NCBI GenBank assembly: GCA_963971285.1
Contig: OZ020258.1
Location: forward strand, 14,959,390 to 15,023,389
Direction: 5' to 3'
Length of the DNA: 64,000 bases
Source of the DNA: Astropecten irregularis
Taxonomy: Eukaryota; Echinodermata; Asteroidea; Paxillosida; Astropectinidae
The notes under the pieces were generated by a model. It was not told where the DNA came from. It made no database searches and was given only the letters and a program-made list of their open reading frames with translations. Numbering within the stretch: position 1 is the first letter of the stretch; each line of letters opens with the position of its first letter. This document shows, in pieces, positions 34,141 to 45,403 of the stretch. A program made the position numbers and the translations under genes.

Positions 34141-34744
34141 CAAAGACAACTCGACTCCGAGACAAGTCGACTCCATCTCTGCCGATGCGATGCGAGGTGT
34201 GCGCAACACAGCATTGTAAAAAATGTACCTGAATATAAAATAACTACATAAGTGACACTGAAAAGAATACTCTCATTGGAAGCAAAAGGCCACTCAAGGG
34301 TCTGCAAAAAATAGACTTGCAGTGGGCCTCGGGTTGGCAGTGGCAGACAGCCAGAGGAGCCTGGCGTACACAACAAGAGCTATACCACAAAAGCACACAT
34401 TTGGTAGACCTTTGAAGTTCAGTTAGCCTGGCAGTCACCACTGTAAAGCTTAATTGGTAGTCGCGCTTAAGATTTTCAACTTGTAAAACCACTATTCATG
34501 TATTATTTTGCTGCTGATAGCGCCATCCTGCAAAACCCTGGAATAATTATTCTTGGTTTTTGGGGTGTTTTTTTTGGTCCATTTTAAAATCCTACCTTAT
34601 TTGCTTCTAATCTACTATTTATGTGTCACTTATTTGGTTATTCTATATTTGGATTTGTTTACATAACTATGTTGCGCACAATATGCATATCACATCACAT
34701 CAGCAGAGATGGAGTCGACTTGTCTCGGAGTTGAGTTGTCTTTG
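34141..34744. repeat. Inverted repeat with 47-bp arms
   Basis: 34141-34187 and 34698-34744 are reverse complements with two mismatches (CAAAGACAACTCRACTCCG...). Weaker pairing continues inward through GTGCGCAACA. The GACTCC/AAGTCGACTCC texture recalls hAT-type ends, but no target duplication was seen. It lies 68 bp from the exon at 34812. Confidence 0.7.
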
Positions 34745-34811
34745 TGGGCGTTGTCCAGAGGTCGACTTGTCTGACATTCGTACAGAACAGGGCATGGTAA
34801 CATTGTCATAC

Positions 34812-34881
34812 CTGTAAAGGAAACACCAGTTTCTCTGTTACAGGGGACACAAACACCATAGTTTGTGTTGTATACATGGTA
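34812..34881 (-). CDS. PRDM10/15-like gene, upstream exon
   Basis: A 70-bp exon in the minus strand. Acceptor gtttaaaag; donor ACAG|GTATGA. Phase 0 in, one base out, which joins the 31.6 kb exon as a Gly codon. It encodes YHVYNTNYGVCVPCNRETGV. The polypyrimidine tract is weak. The C-x2-C pair may extend the Cys-rich region ahead of the PR domain. Support is frame, phase and neighbouring exons, not family similarity. Confidence 0.65.
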
Positions 34882-34929
34882 CTTTTAAACATTTATCTAT
34901 TTTAAGAACTTGCTCAAAGGTACTTTAAG

Positions 34930-35087
34930 TCAAAAGAATGGGAGACTTTGGAGAACTGGTCTTCAAGTCAACAGCGCACGCGCACGCACAACAGCGCAGA
35001 TGCAAACAACGCGAACATGCTCACAATTGTGTGCGCGTGTGCTGTTGACTTGAAGACCGGTTCTCAAAAAGTCTCCCATTGTTTTGA
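34930..35087. repeat. 158-bp hairpin MITE inside a 281-bp intron
   Basis: The arms are about 45 bp or more: TCAAAAGAATGGGAGACTTT at the left, and the right end is its near reverse complement. Both arms continue through GGTCTTCAAGTCAACAGC, and a GC-rich loop lies between them. It occupies over half of the intron between the exons at 34.8 and 35.2 kb. Confidence 0.85.
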
Positions 35088-35162
35088 AATGAAATATTGA
35101 GGAACAAATTGGCCCTATCAATAAAGTAATATTTATAAGGGCAATATCTAAGGTAGGTTTAC

Positions 35163-35254
35163 TGTAAACATGTGAGCCGGCCCAAACTGCAACTTGCCAT
35201 CGTGAATTTCCAGCCTTGTGCAAGTTTCTTCATTAACACCAAGGAATATGGTGT
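35163..35254 (-). CDS. PRDM10/15-like gene, upstream exon
   Basis: A 92-bp exon. A branch-point-like TGCTAAT lies just before the acceptor atatag; donor ACA|GTAAAC. Two bases complete the incoming codon and it ends in phase 0. It encodes TIFLGVNEETCTRLEIHDGK and LQFGPAHMFT. The residue pattern looks like real protein and phases agree with both neighbours. No domain recognised. Confidence 0.7.
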
Positions 35255-35650
35255 CTATATTAGCATATTTGGAACACATTTAGGAGGAAGCAACACAGGA
35301 TGCAATCTCAACCTTACATCACAAAATCCCTGTCCTAAAATTATGTAAAGAATTGTAATCAAATGCATAACAAAAATTCATCTGTGAAATAGTATGGATG
35401 TAAAAGTGCCAAAAAGTACAATAAGATTTGAAAGTTAACAGGGCAGATGAGAACCAATTTTATGCCAATTTGGGTGGTGAAAGAAAAGTAAAATAGAAAA
35501 TGTATTTATTTCAGTCAGTTAATACCAAAAACAAAAACCAAATAGAAAACAGAAAATAGATTACACAATCTATTCTTGTGTGATATATCATAGTTGTTTT
35601 GACGAAGGGGAGAACATTTTGGTTGTCAACTTAATTATTTCATGGTTTAC

Positions 35651-35700
35651 CTGATCCCCCCTTTATAGTTTGGTTCAAATGGCTGCACGGCACCACATGG
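35651..35700 (-). CDS. PRDM10/15-like gene, candidate exon
   Basis: A 50-bp exon with donor TCAG|GTAAAC. The acceptor chosen (catggtcag at 35701-35702) gives phase continuity with the candidate exon at 45244; an alternative acceptor at 35717 gives a 66-bp exon. It encodes HVVPCSHLNQTIKGGS and leaves one base that makes Asp with the next exon. A second open frame here (HGQPCGAVQPFEPNYKGG) does not fit downstream phases. Confidence 0.5.
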
Positions 35701-35719
35701 CTGACCATGGCTGGTTCTT

Positions 35720-37429
35720 TTGCAATGTCCCCAGATGTTTGGAGTTGACAAAATTGTTAATTTATCATTAAATCCCAATGATAATGCACAGTAGAATATA
35801 TGCACATAGTTTCTGCTCTCTATAAATGATTGATTATTTTCATAATTATCGTGGTCATTGTAAATGAAGTTTGTGTCATACTACAGAAAATTGTCTATTC
35901 TTATAAAGAATAAATAATCCCACTTGTACACAAGTTTAACTCAAATAAAACCCTAAAGCTAACGCCAAGGTCCAACACAGTGCATGCATTTTCAAAATGT
36001 ACGTGAGATTTCCATCTCTCCAACAAATGTGTACCGCTGTTCTTTTTTACTGAAAATAAATCAACATCATTTGTCTTTAATGTTAAAGCACTACGAGCAA
36101 GAAAACACAGACAGATATGGCATATTTTAGAATTAAATGATCGGTAAAATGGCACAAGTGTAAATAATTGTCTTGCATTAACTGGAGAAAAGATCCACTT
36201 TCATTTCACACTCCAGCAAGTGTGAGAATTAACCACCAAAAATGGCTTTTAAAATATGTTCTGACCCTTCATTGAAAATAAGACGTTGTCTACATTTCAT
36301 GGTGATATTTTGGTGAACTATTCATGTGATATTTAAAGAAGGTTTATGGCCATCTTAGCTTGAATAACTTGATCAATGGTGAAACCATGGGAGATCATGC
36401 TATAACTTTCAGCACGTCATAAACGTCAAGGAAATGAACATAATGAAAGTTTAATCTTGCTGAGAATGGCATACACTGTACACAATTTGTGTCTGTCTCG
36501 CAGACATAACATTCAGGCAGTCATTCACGTTCATGATGTTGGCAACAAATTGTCATAATTATTTTCCTTTGTAGTGAGAGTGCTTTAGTTAGTGTTTAAA
36601 TCAATTATTTACATTATTATTGGTGTCAGAAATTGGATTTGTTAATTCATACTAGACAACTGTTGATTGACACTAACATTATTTGGTGCTGTTGAGCCTG
36701 CATTGCAGCGTTTTGCAGACCTGTACGATAAGCTGAATCTCACTTTATTCTCATTCATTCATTGGTATCCATAACCTAAACCTGAAATTATTTTTTTTGT
36801 CTATTGTAAAATATACCATTATTCACTCCGCATCACCCACTTGCATACATTACGTTCCAACTGTCTTGTACTGCTTACTGTGTCCAGCCATTACAAGTAT
36901 TAGTCCCCATGGCTACCTACCTTTTTCTGACTGGCAAAATACTACTCATATATGGGGTCGTGTAACAAAGTGTCAATCATCATTTGGTCCACCAATAGCT
37001 AGCTCTCAACATGCACCATGTGCTGTTCAATTGCCACCTGCACTACACTAGACCTCCGGGACTCTCCAGACCTACCAAGGCAACTGCTGTCGGAACTCAA
37101 GGACATTGAACACAGACCTACAAAGTCTCCTATCCCTGACTGGTTCCTAGGTAGATGGCATTGAAAGGAATATCAAACAACAACAGCCAATCCAGCATCC
37201 TAATTACCCGATGTATCCTTCATTTGAGAAGGCATACCCACTCCGATTTACTCATCGCATCCGACAGTCGGTGGCATCAACTCCTGTAATATCAACACAG
37301 TCCCACCAGGTGAAAAATGTGCCAGTCTTCACAAGTCAAGATGGTTCGGTGATAATCATTGATGACTAGATAAGAGACACAAGTTATCTTAATATTGAGA
37401 CTACATCAATGCCATTGCACATATGTAAA
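35720..37429. other. Host intron, no feature recognised
   Basis: Both strands were read without finding an exon or element ends. A possible splice donor with an open frame near 36950 on the minus strand lacked support. Confidence 0.4.
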
Positions 37430-38940
37430 TGTCAACTACTGTATCGTCCAATATCTTGGTGATCGGCAAGAAAACTTGTGTTGAACCTCCCTCCATCACA
37501 ACAAACACCAGACCACGCTTTTGCAGAGCTTCATGCTCAATTAGGAGAAATGTCTCGTGCAATCCATCGACGTGCAGAAAAGGACATTGCACACTGCATT
37601 CATCAACACAAACATCGCACAGTCCCGTGATCAGCAACATTTCAACAAGACCCATCACCACAAAGCAGCACACACCGCTTGCACAGCCATCTTCAGTCCT
37701 AAGAGTCTGTGGTGCTCCTTCAAAGCCTGATGTTACTAAGTGTAATTGTAAAAAAAAAAGCAAAGTGTGCGGCAGAACATCTGAGACTCCCAGCATCAAC
37801 GCCTCCTGCAAAAGATAAATCATTATGGTGTTAGAAATAAACTGTTGAAATGGATTCAATCTTTCCTCACAAATCGTCTTCAAAGAGTAGTCGTCGGTGG
37901 AAAAACATCACCCTGGAAACCAGTCATAAGCGGTGTCCCCCAGGGAACAGTACTAGGACCGCACCTCTTTATTCTCTTCATCAATGATATTGCACAAACT
38001 GTTACATCAACCACGAGGCTGTTTGCTGATGACTGCATCATATACCAGACCATTAACACCCAGGCGGATGAGAAGTTGTTGCAATCTGACCTTGACAGCC
38101 TTGTATGTTGGTCAAGCCAATGGGGTATGAGATTCAACGCCTCTAGGTGCAAAGTGATGAGAATCTCCAGGAAGAGCAATCCAGGTATGGCAAAATACAA
38201 AATGCTTGGCGAGACCCTGGAGGAAGTCACCGAAGACAAGTACCTCGGCATCGTCATCCAAAATAATCTTAAATGGGACAAGCAAACTCAATCAGCCACA
38301 GCAAAAGCCACCAAGATGCTAAACTTCATCCAAAGAAACTTCAACCAGTGTTCCAAAACAGTCAAGGAAAACCTGTACCATACAATTGTTCAACCACATC
38401 TCGAATATGCATCCGCTGCATGGAACCCAGGCACTAAGAAAAATAAACAATCAATCCAAAAAGTCCAAAGACAGGCAGCTAGGTTTGTGTGCGGCGATCA
38501 TAAACCAACATCAAGCGTTACTAAGATGCTCGCTGACCTTAAATGGGACCCAATGGAGACCAGACGCCAAACTCAGAGGCTGACCACCCTTCATAAGATA
38601 TTCAACCACGAACTTGACATTAACGCTGACCTGTTTATTAAGCAGAAACCCAGCAGATCTAGAAGAGGCAACAACAAACAACTTAAAGTTCTACATTCAA
38701 CATCAACTCCATATTCTCAATCCTTATTCCCTGAAACCACCCAAATTTGGAATAAATTACCCCAGTCAACTGTCGATATAACTTCAACCACAGCCTTCAA
38801 AAGCTCCATTAAGCCTATCTTACTACAACTTTAAAATAATACATAGCAGATTAGATCCAGATCCACTCTCGTCAACTTCCAGTACAGTCCCTAGAGGACC
38901 TTTCGGAAGTGTTTTCTACAAGGTACAAGGTACAAGGTAA
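37430..38940 (+). pseudogene. LINE 3' half: RT, C-terminal domain and short tail repeat
   Basis: From about 37820 a long open frame (to 38834) encodes the RT end: KWIQSFLTNRLQRVVVGGK, SGVPQGTVLGPHLF, TTRLFADDCIIYQTI with an intact catalytic FADD, EDKYLGIVIQNNLKWDKQT, then the C-terminal region with HLEYASAAWNPGTKKN and QRQAARFVCGDHK. Its 3' region ends in a repeated ACAAGGT word at about 38918-38940, like the microsatellite tails of CR1/L2 LINEs. The endonuclease and RT start are absent (5' truncation). Positions 37430-37820 hold plus-strand protein-like text I cannot place. Confidence 0.85.
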
Positions 38941-39103
38941 CATAATTTTTAACCTATTAAATGCAGCCCTTAAAGATGATATGCAGAAAAGAGAGCTTGA
39001 CAATCTTCTTCAAAGGTGTATTCTGATGCTTTCTCAACCAGCCTGCTTGATTTCGGTAAAAATTGAACAATTATAAAGCATATGATCCCCTTGATAGATG
39101 ACA

Positions 39104-39155
39104 TGGGGCCGATTTCATAAAGCGACGCGTCGTTAGTTTTATGAAATCGGCCCCA
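39104..39155. repeat. Small palindrome with 18-bp arms
   Basis: TGGGGCCGATTTCATAAA (39104-39121) pairs perfectly with 39138-39155 around a 16-bp loop. Hairpins beginning GGGGCCGATTTCAT are a recurrent type in marine invertebrate genomes in my recollection. Probably a tiny MITE. Confidence 0.75.
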
Positions 39156-39189
39156 GCCCTTTCATATTCCATACCGAAGGATTCCAGAG

Positions 39190-39279
39190 GTCAATTTCAC
39201 GAAGCACTAATCTTGATACAAATCACTATGGTGATACTGAACGACTCATAGATTAATCTTAGTGCTTTGTGAAATCCAG
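39190..39279. repeat. Second small hairpin element
   Basis: TCAATTTCACGAAGCACTAA near 39191 pairs imperfectly with 39252-39277 (TTAGTGCTTTGTGAAATCC). It lies 35 bp after the previous hairpin and just before the Gypsy RT fragment. Confidence 0.7.
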
Positions 39280-42100
39280 CCCTGCCTCCCAATACCAAGC
39301 ATTGAGAGAACAAATCCAAGCAATGGAAGACTCTGGCGCTATCAGACGTAGCAATAGCCCATATGCATCACCCATTGTGATTGTTCTCAAGAAAGATGGT
39401 ACACAATGTACCTTGCAGATTTGCATTGACTACAGACAACTCAATAGCAAGACGATCCGCGATGCTTTTCCATTACCACGAATCGAAGATTTCCATTACC
39501 ACGAATCGAAGATGCATTGGACGCCCTGGGAAATGCTAATCTATACAGCTTTTACCACATCTATGGGACTCTATGAATGTAACAGAATGCCAATCGTACT
39601 GCAGAATGCAGCTGGGCAATTCTCCATGGGAGAGGAAAAAATGTCAAATTTAAATCTGTACATATTGAAACTTTTTTGTACTTTTTCCAAACCACAATTA
39701 AATGGGGAATTCAGATCAAAAAACGGAATTTCAAAAAAATTTATATTTTTGGTAAAAACAGTGATTTTTGCAATTTATGTTTAAAAAGTGCAGATTTGGT
39801 AAAAAATATATTTTTTTAGTTTATTTACTTTCTGAGTAACAGGGAAAAGGGTTGATTTATTTTTAATGTTACATGTTAGCAACATTACTGGGGGTCATAA
39901 AAATATATATATAAATATATATATATATTATATATATAGTGTAGGCCTCAATCTAAAAATGTCAATTTTAGCACGTAATTCCGTTACCGAAAAAATGGCA
40001 AAAGTTACTTATTTCACAGACTTTCTGGATTTTTTTTCTTGAAATCATGGATGTTAGGAAGGGCCCTCCAATAAACATGAATGAAAAATGAAAACTTAAA
40101 AAAAATAATTTCTTGGCATTTTTCCAAGTGGTAACGGAATTACGAAACGGTAACGGAATTACGGTAACGGAATTACGCATGCACAAAGTGTATACATTTC
40201 CATATACAGTGTACATATCACACAGTTTAAGTTTATGTGGCCAGAGCATGAAGATGTTGAAAGTTATTGAGACAGCAACCATCACATTGATCCAACCTGA
40301 ACCCCAGATGGATCTAGACACATATCTCTCAATCTACAACATCCAGTAACCATGGTAACTGGTGTTTTTTTCCACAGCGTGTACAGTCTTGTTACATTTA
40401 CCTTTTCAGAGATGCAAATCAGTATAGTTTGAATGTATTTGGCAAGTTGAGCCAATTCAATTTTTCAGAGTAAAGTATGATTTCTGGTGAAAAAACACAT
40501 AAATACTACATGTATATGACTCTTTGAAATGTTCTACATTGCACCGTTTAGAACATTTCCCATGTGTACAACTATTCCAAGTACACCTTTCTCTCTCAAT
40601 TCAGCTGCATTTTCAAATAAATACCAATTTTGCTTCGAAAAATACTGTTACTCTGTCGTGTACATGTAGGCCTACTCTTTTTGTGAGCATATTGTAGGTT
40701 GCCATCTCTGCTTGCTGATCCATCTGAAATTTTTAGAATTCTATGCAATTTGATAAAATGCTGTTTTCTGAAAGAAGTATAAATTAAGCAAATCCTTAAC
40801 TAAGTTTGAAACGTACTACAGTACACCATACATTGTTTCCATTTGCATGGAATTATCAAATCATTTTTAACATGGAACAAACCACAGAGTGAAAAAAGAT
40901 ATGACCAAGAACCAAGCAAATTTGAAACATTTGCAGTTCATACATTTGACATATTTCCATTTAAGGCCAGGACACATTAAAGGCAGTCTTACATGTTTAT
41001 ATGACAATTTTGTTTTCTTTTGAAAGATTACAACAGATCAATCCATTAAGCCCAACCTTATATTAATGCTACCAAAGTCAGCCAGGGTAAATTCTCAAAC
41101 TTGTATAGTGGTGATGAAAGCAATCCTGTGATTGGTCAATATGTAAAGAGTAGGGCTCAATGTATTAGTCTATTAATTGGGCAAAATTTTAAATCTGTAA
41201 ACCAGCAATTGAACCGGCAATGCAGTCATCACCTGACTGCATTTGTCCTTGACCTTTGACCTAAAAAGCAACGCCTAGACATGTTTAGGCCTAAAATTAC
41301 ATTTTGATCTGCTAATTTTCACCTACATGTAGCCTACATGTACATGTACTGTAGATTTCCCCTGTAATATTTTATAATTTTCTAAAATTTGTATTGTGAT
41401 GAGTTTATGTTGAATTTAATGTTAGATATTGCGTTTACTGTAGAAACACTATGGCGTAATTCCGTTACCGCCCAGCCGTAATTCCGTTACCGTGATTAAA
41501 ATGCAAATTATGAAAAGAGTGATTATTTTTTCAACTTTGCTCTGCATTGTAGTTAACAACACCCCTGAACTCTACAAATAACAGGTAGTGTCCAATTTTA
41601 AAATTTCAGAACTTCAGAGAGTTTTATCAGTTTATGCAAGAACTCAAATATGCTTGTCCTCGGTCCGTAATTCCGTTACCGATATTAAGCTCCGCCCCTT
41701 AAAGGGTAATTTTGTGGGAATTTTTTTTTGTAGTAGTCAATCAATTCTATTGGTCCTTGGCTCCCTTTCCATGTTTAGATTAGTTATCTAGCATAGAACA
41801 TATTTTCTTGGTAACGAATAATCCCCGACAAAGTGGCAAATGGGCGTAATTCCGTTACCGAAGAATCGCCCAGCTACAACATTCCAGCGGCTGATGCAAG
41901 CATGCTTTGGCAACAAAATTACTCCATGGTACTGATATATCTACATGATATCATTGTCTTCTAATTCTCAGCGTCTTCTGAGGAACATGTCCAGTGGCTG
42001 GAAGGAGTGCTATCTCATCTTTGTCAACATGGTCTCAAAATGAAGATCGTTGCCCCACTTTACAGGCTTGCATCAGGAGATCCTAACCAAAGAAAAGGGA
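39273..42100 (+). pseudogene. Gypsy RT fragment, split by transposon B
   Basis: Left part (39273-39612): SGAIRRSNSPYASPIVIVLK, QICIDYRQLNSKTIRDAFPL, RIED. A 23-bp tandem duplication (39468-39490 / 39491-39513) then shifts the frame. Right part (41868-42100): TFQRLMQACFG, then LIYLHDIIVF and SSEEHVQWLEGVL. Both match Ty3/Gypsy RT in order. The catalytic YLDD reads YLHD, with a frameshift before it and a stop after. The two halves meet at the AGCT target duplicated by element B. Confidence 0.88.
39613..41871. mobile_element. Motif-array transposon B (GGGC-type), exact borders
   Basis: A 2259-bp element with ends GGGCAATTCT and, inverted, GGGCGATTCT. AGCT occurs on each side (39609-39612 and 41872-41875 allowing the shared copy); one AGCT restores the Gypsy RT frame, which fixes the borders. 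CGGTAACGGAATTACG occurs at 40130, 40148 and 40162, and inverted at 41455, 41477, 41666 and 41845; one extra inverted copy is at 39974. An AT repeat lies at about 39902-39940. No transposase frame. Confidence 0.9.
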
Positions 42101-42104
42101 GAGA

Positions 42105-42221
42105 CTAGGGGCCTGTTTGATTCATGCAAATGATCCCTGATTTTTGGATCCACGTCCTATGCAGGGTACGCTTAAACGGGATCCGGATCCGCAGGATTCG
42201 TCATAAACAAACAGGCCCTAG
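42105..42221. repeat. Short MITE with GGGCCTGTTTG ends
   Basis: CTAGGGGCCTGTTTGATTC at the left mirrors AAACAAACAGGCCCTAG at the right, about 110 bp in all, inserted in the decayed Gypsy element. The CTAG words at both ends are palindromic, so the duplication length cannot be read. Confidence 0.7.
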
Positions 42222-42325
42222 AACAGCGAAGCTGTCATGGTTCGCTGCAGCCTTACATGCAGTTACCAAAATAATAGCAAACTAAACAAATAACAGCAGA
42301 ATGAAGCATCTGTGCTGGTTATCCA
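42218..42325 (+). repeat. Dispersed repeat H, copy 2
   Basis: Starts CTAGAACAGCGAAGCTGTC directly after the short MITE and matches 15621-15728 over about 105 bp. The identical start in both copies suggests a real element border. Confidence 0.75.
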
Positions 42326-42639
42326 CCAACCTCCCAACTCTCCCTCGAGTCAAGCGCAGCTCGATGTCAAGTCATGATTTCTGCAAAATCTCATTTCACT
42401 TCGGCATCTGATCCCAGTCCTTACTGACTTTGTCGCACCAAGACCTTGTAACATCTTAAGGAGACGATCCATACATCAGTAGGCTTATTGTTTTTGTCAA
42501 GCAGAATAAGAAATCCATTGGACGCAAGAATCGAAAGAATGCTTAGTGTATCTCCAAAAATGGGATAAGCTGCAACTCTGAGATGAAGTTTTGTGCAGGA
42601 CTAAAAAGATATGCTATCCAATCAGCTAGTTCTACCAAA

Positions 42640-43325
42640 GGGATACAGGTTTTGTTTGACAGCTCTTCAGGGACAGAACTTTGAGGGACATGTCATCAGG
42701 GCGCTTTGCAAAGTGTGTAGGATAATAAAGAGCAGAACTACTCCATATCACACTTTTTAAAATATGCTGGGAACACTTGATGTGGACATTAACGAGATTG
42801 GAAACAGCATGTAAGTGCTTTAACCCATGCATACAACTCTACACGTCACAGGTTATACTTCATTCTATCTCATGTTTGGTTGTCATCCCAATTTGCCATA
42901 TGACCCCATGTTCAACCTCACACCAGACAAAAACAGAGAGCCACCATCTTATTATGAATTCATAGAGAATCTGCGAGAAAACCTCCAGGCAAAGAAAGCT
43001 AAGGCAAAACAAAAGTGGTTGTATGACAGAGGCACCAGAGATGCTCCACTTCATTCAACATAAGCACATACATGGCACACAGAAGCTATTGTATAGATGA
43101 GAAATGCAACTGTACATTGTGGTTGAAAAACATCAAAATTTGCCCATGTATGATGTCTCAAATCTCAAGACTGGGAATGAATGCACCTCTATAGAAATCT
43201 GCTGACGCTTTGCATGTTCCTCCCAGTGGCTGATGATGTCATACCTTAGGGTAGATGAGAAACATGAACTAAAGAACATAGACTCACAAGATATGGAACT
43301 GGAATTGACACACGAGGAAGGTTAA
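42640..43325 (+). pseudogene. Gypsy integrase fragment and C-terminal region
   Basis: Plus-strand blocks: ALQGQNFEGHVIRALCKVC, KSRTTPYHTF (42650-42760), DWKQHVSALTHAYNST, then TGYTSFYLMFGCHPNLPYDP and KKAKAKQKWLYDRGTRDAP (42830-43060), then VVEKHQNLPMYDVSNLKTGN (about 43120). These are the integrase core end and C-terminal domain. The core motif S-D-Q-G-x-N-F reads A-L-Q-G, so a catalytic Asp is lost. It belongs with the RT fragment; the RNase H part between is deleted or replaced. Confidence 0.85.
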
Positions 43326-43884
43326 ACTATTAGTTTATTAGCTTTAAAAGCCAAAGAAGAGTTAGCAAACAACAGAATCGAAGATGAAGGGGAACTGAGC
43401 ATTGAATCCTGCGGGGAAGCTATCAATGTTGCATTCATTCTTCTTTGAAGACCTACCTTCTACCTATAGGGATAGAGCAACAAGTGCTAAAGAATGCCCA
43501 TGTAATGATACCAAACAATTAGACACAATGTTAGTTGACCAGGGCAAAGTAACAGCTGCAGACAAAATCCCTAGGGCTGTCCATTTACGAATAATTTAGT
43601 ACTCGAATATCTAGAGAAAAAATTGACCGAATATTCAAATATTAGAAAACTCGCCATTCAATGTAAAACATAAGAAAATAAAAATATGAAAGTACGTTGC
43701 GTAATGGCCGCTGGTAGCTATGGGGGCGCCGCACCAGGCGTGCTAGACAATTACAGATCATGAACACATCCTCTCAAAACACCCTGCCTTTGACAACACG
43801 CCATTGACAGGCCAAGCAAGATTTAGGGTGATCTTTTTTCCGACATCGAGCACCAACATCGAACACACCATGTGGCGGATCTAC

Positions 43885-43962
43885 GGGGGGGGGGGGGGGG
43901 GGGGGGGTTTGTGGGGGGCTTGAGCCAAAAAAAAAAGTTGTTAAGCCCCCCCCCCCCCCCCC
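43885..43962. repeat. Poly-G run facing a poly-C run
   Basis: About 23 G (43885-43907), a G-rich linker with GGGGCTT, an A-run, then AAGCCCC and about 17 C (to 43962). The halves can pair as a hairpin, or the G-run can form a quadruplex. The exact run lengths may suffer sequencing error. The 43326-43884 stretch before it holds a TAGGGCTGTCC word (about 43573) like a hAT end, without a partner. Confidence 0.75.
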
Positions 43963-44138
43963 GCAAGAACAATCTGAAAAATACTGAATTTTATTTTCCT
44001 GTTATTAAGGGCCAATTACATAAAAACGCGTTGTGTAGGATACATGTCCATGTTTTGGACCATGTATAATATGTATACATTGTACACATAATTTGGATCA
44101 TGGACCTTAAGGAGACAGGGTTTGCTGTAAATTCGACC

Positions 44139-44182
44139 TTAGGGAGACACCGAACATTAAAGACATTTTGGTGTCTCCCTAA
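44139..44182. repeat. Hairpin with 13-bp arms
   Basis: TTAGGGAGACACC at 44139-44151 pairs perfectly with 44170-44182. A related GGAGACAGGG word precedes it. The surrounding 43970-44770 contains no recognisable gene. Confidence 0.6.
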
Positions 44183-44769
44183 TGTCTTAGGTACCTTTTA
44201 TAGACACGTTTGTACCGTCCAAAATTTTGGACAGTTCAGAGAATGCTCTCAACAGGAACACAACCCTTTGTAACGCGGTTCCGCACTTCCGCAGGAGTCG
44301 CATACGCAAAGCCAACCCGTTTCCCTTTATATCCTCCAGCGGCACGCTTTGAAATAATGCAAGGGCTTGTTGAACGGATCAAGAGTCGTGCACATACTGT
44401 ACGCACACACACCGAAGAACAGCAGCGTTCCTGGCAGTTTATCCTTGCGTTTCATCTCTAAAACTCATGTTGTATGCTTTTAACAATAATTAAATACTTC
44501 TTAACTGGCATACATTGCATGATTATACTTAATCAGAGATTTTGACCGAGATACAGACCCATGAGAGAATTTCTCAATGGTTTTTTAGCCTTAAGACAGA
44601 AACAGGGCTGACATGCAATGGCCTTTGTTGTTTGTGTCAGCCAAACATTTAAAGACGTAATAAAATGGATAGAGAGAACAGATGAGAGTTATCCAATGTG
44701 TTATTTGTGTTTATTTAAGAATGTCTATGGAAAGTTTCATATATATTTACGCACTAAAGGACATGTGCG

Positions 44770-44960
44770 TCTGCGTTGTTGCCACAGCCTCTTCTGACAC
44801 ACAGCGCCATTCTTTGGAACAGCGGATCATCTTCCAACTTGGCACGCTCCACCCTGACGGAATGAACATCGAGTTCAACGCCTTTCCATTCCCCTGAAGA
44901 AGGTGCATCGCACCGAAAGCTTGGGTGAACTATAACTTCATTGTGCACTGTTTTAACTTT
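44770..44960 (+). pseudogene. 3' end of a Penelope-like element (tentative)
   Basis: The frame reads LEQRIIFQLGTLHPDGMNIEFNAFP. The pattern E-x-x-x-I-x-x-L-x-T-x-x-P-x-G-x-N is typical of the C-terminus of GIY-YIG-bearing Penelope-like elements. CCTGAAGAAGGTGCATCGCA follows, similar to the short 3' regions of such elements. Only this tail is present, so confidence is limited. Confidence 0.5.
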
Positions 44961-45243
44961 ATCTTCTTTGTTATCATATGATTCCAGTGCAACGCAGCAA
45001 CTTTTTCTTTTTTGTCACCTATATGGTTTTTTATGAAAATCATTTGATCAAATTGTGCAATTCCTCTCAGTATCAGTATCTCCAATACTGATACAATTCT
45101 TATTCTTGGGAATAAGAATACTTTTCTAAGAAAATGTAGACATGTTTCTAAGCTTTTTGAGAGCAAATTACTATAACGTCAGCATAATGTATAGTATAAA
45201 AGAAAAAATGACAAAGTTCAAGACAAATCAATATCATACTCAC

Positions 45244-45299
45244 ACAAGGGCTCTTTGCCCATGGCTATGGGATAACTGTCCAGCAGGGAACACACCTCC
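45244..45299 (-). CDS. PRDM10/15-like gene, candidate exon
   Basis: A 56-bp exon. Acceptor atgtatttgtag; donor TTGT|GTGAGT. Phase 0 in, two bases out. It encodes GGVFPAGQLSHSHGQRAL. Its phases link the candidate start exon at 47.6 kb to the 50-bp exon at 35.65 kb. No family similarity supports it, so it rests on splice signals and frame only. Confidence 0.45.
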
Positions 45300-45403
45300 C
45301 TACAAATACATGTACATGAAAATATGTGTCATAATAAAGGTGTGCACTTGGGACAATTTTGTGGATTTATAACTGTTTTAAGAACTAAATTAAATTGACA
45401 ACC

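Noticed and set aside
35654-35807. Longer exon with NIWGHCKRTSHGQPCGAVQP-type text
   Set aside because: That frame leaves two bases and does not join the next exon without a stop; the alternative frame fits both neighbours.
43572-43620. A further hAT element starting TAGGGCTGTCC
   Set aside because: No inverse partner or 8-bp duplication could be found, so only a possible solitary end remains.
44210-44461. 83-codon plus-strand frame as a gene
   Set aside because: No domain, no splice context and no repeat partner; its length is within chance.
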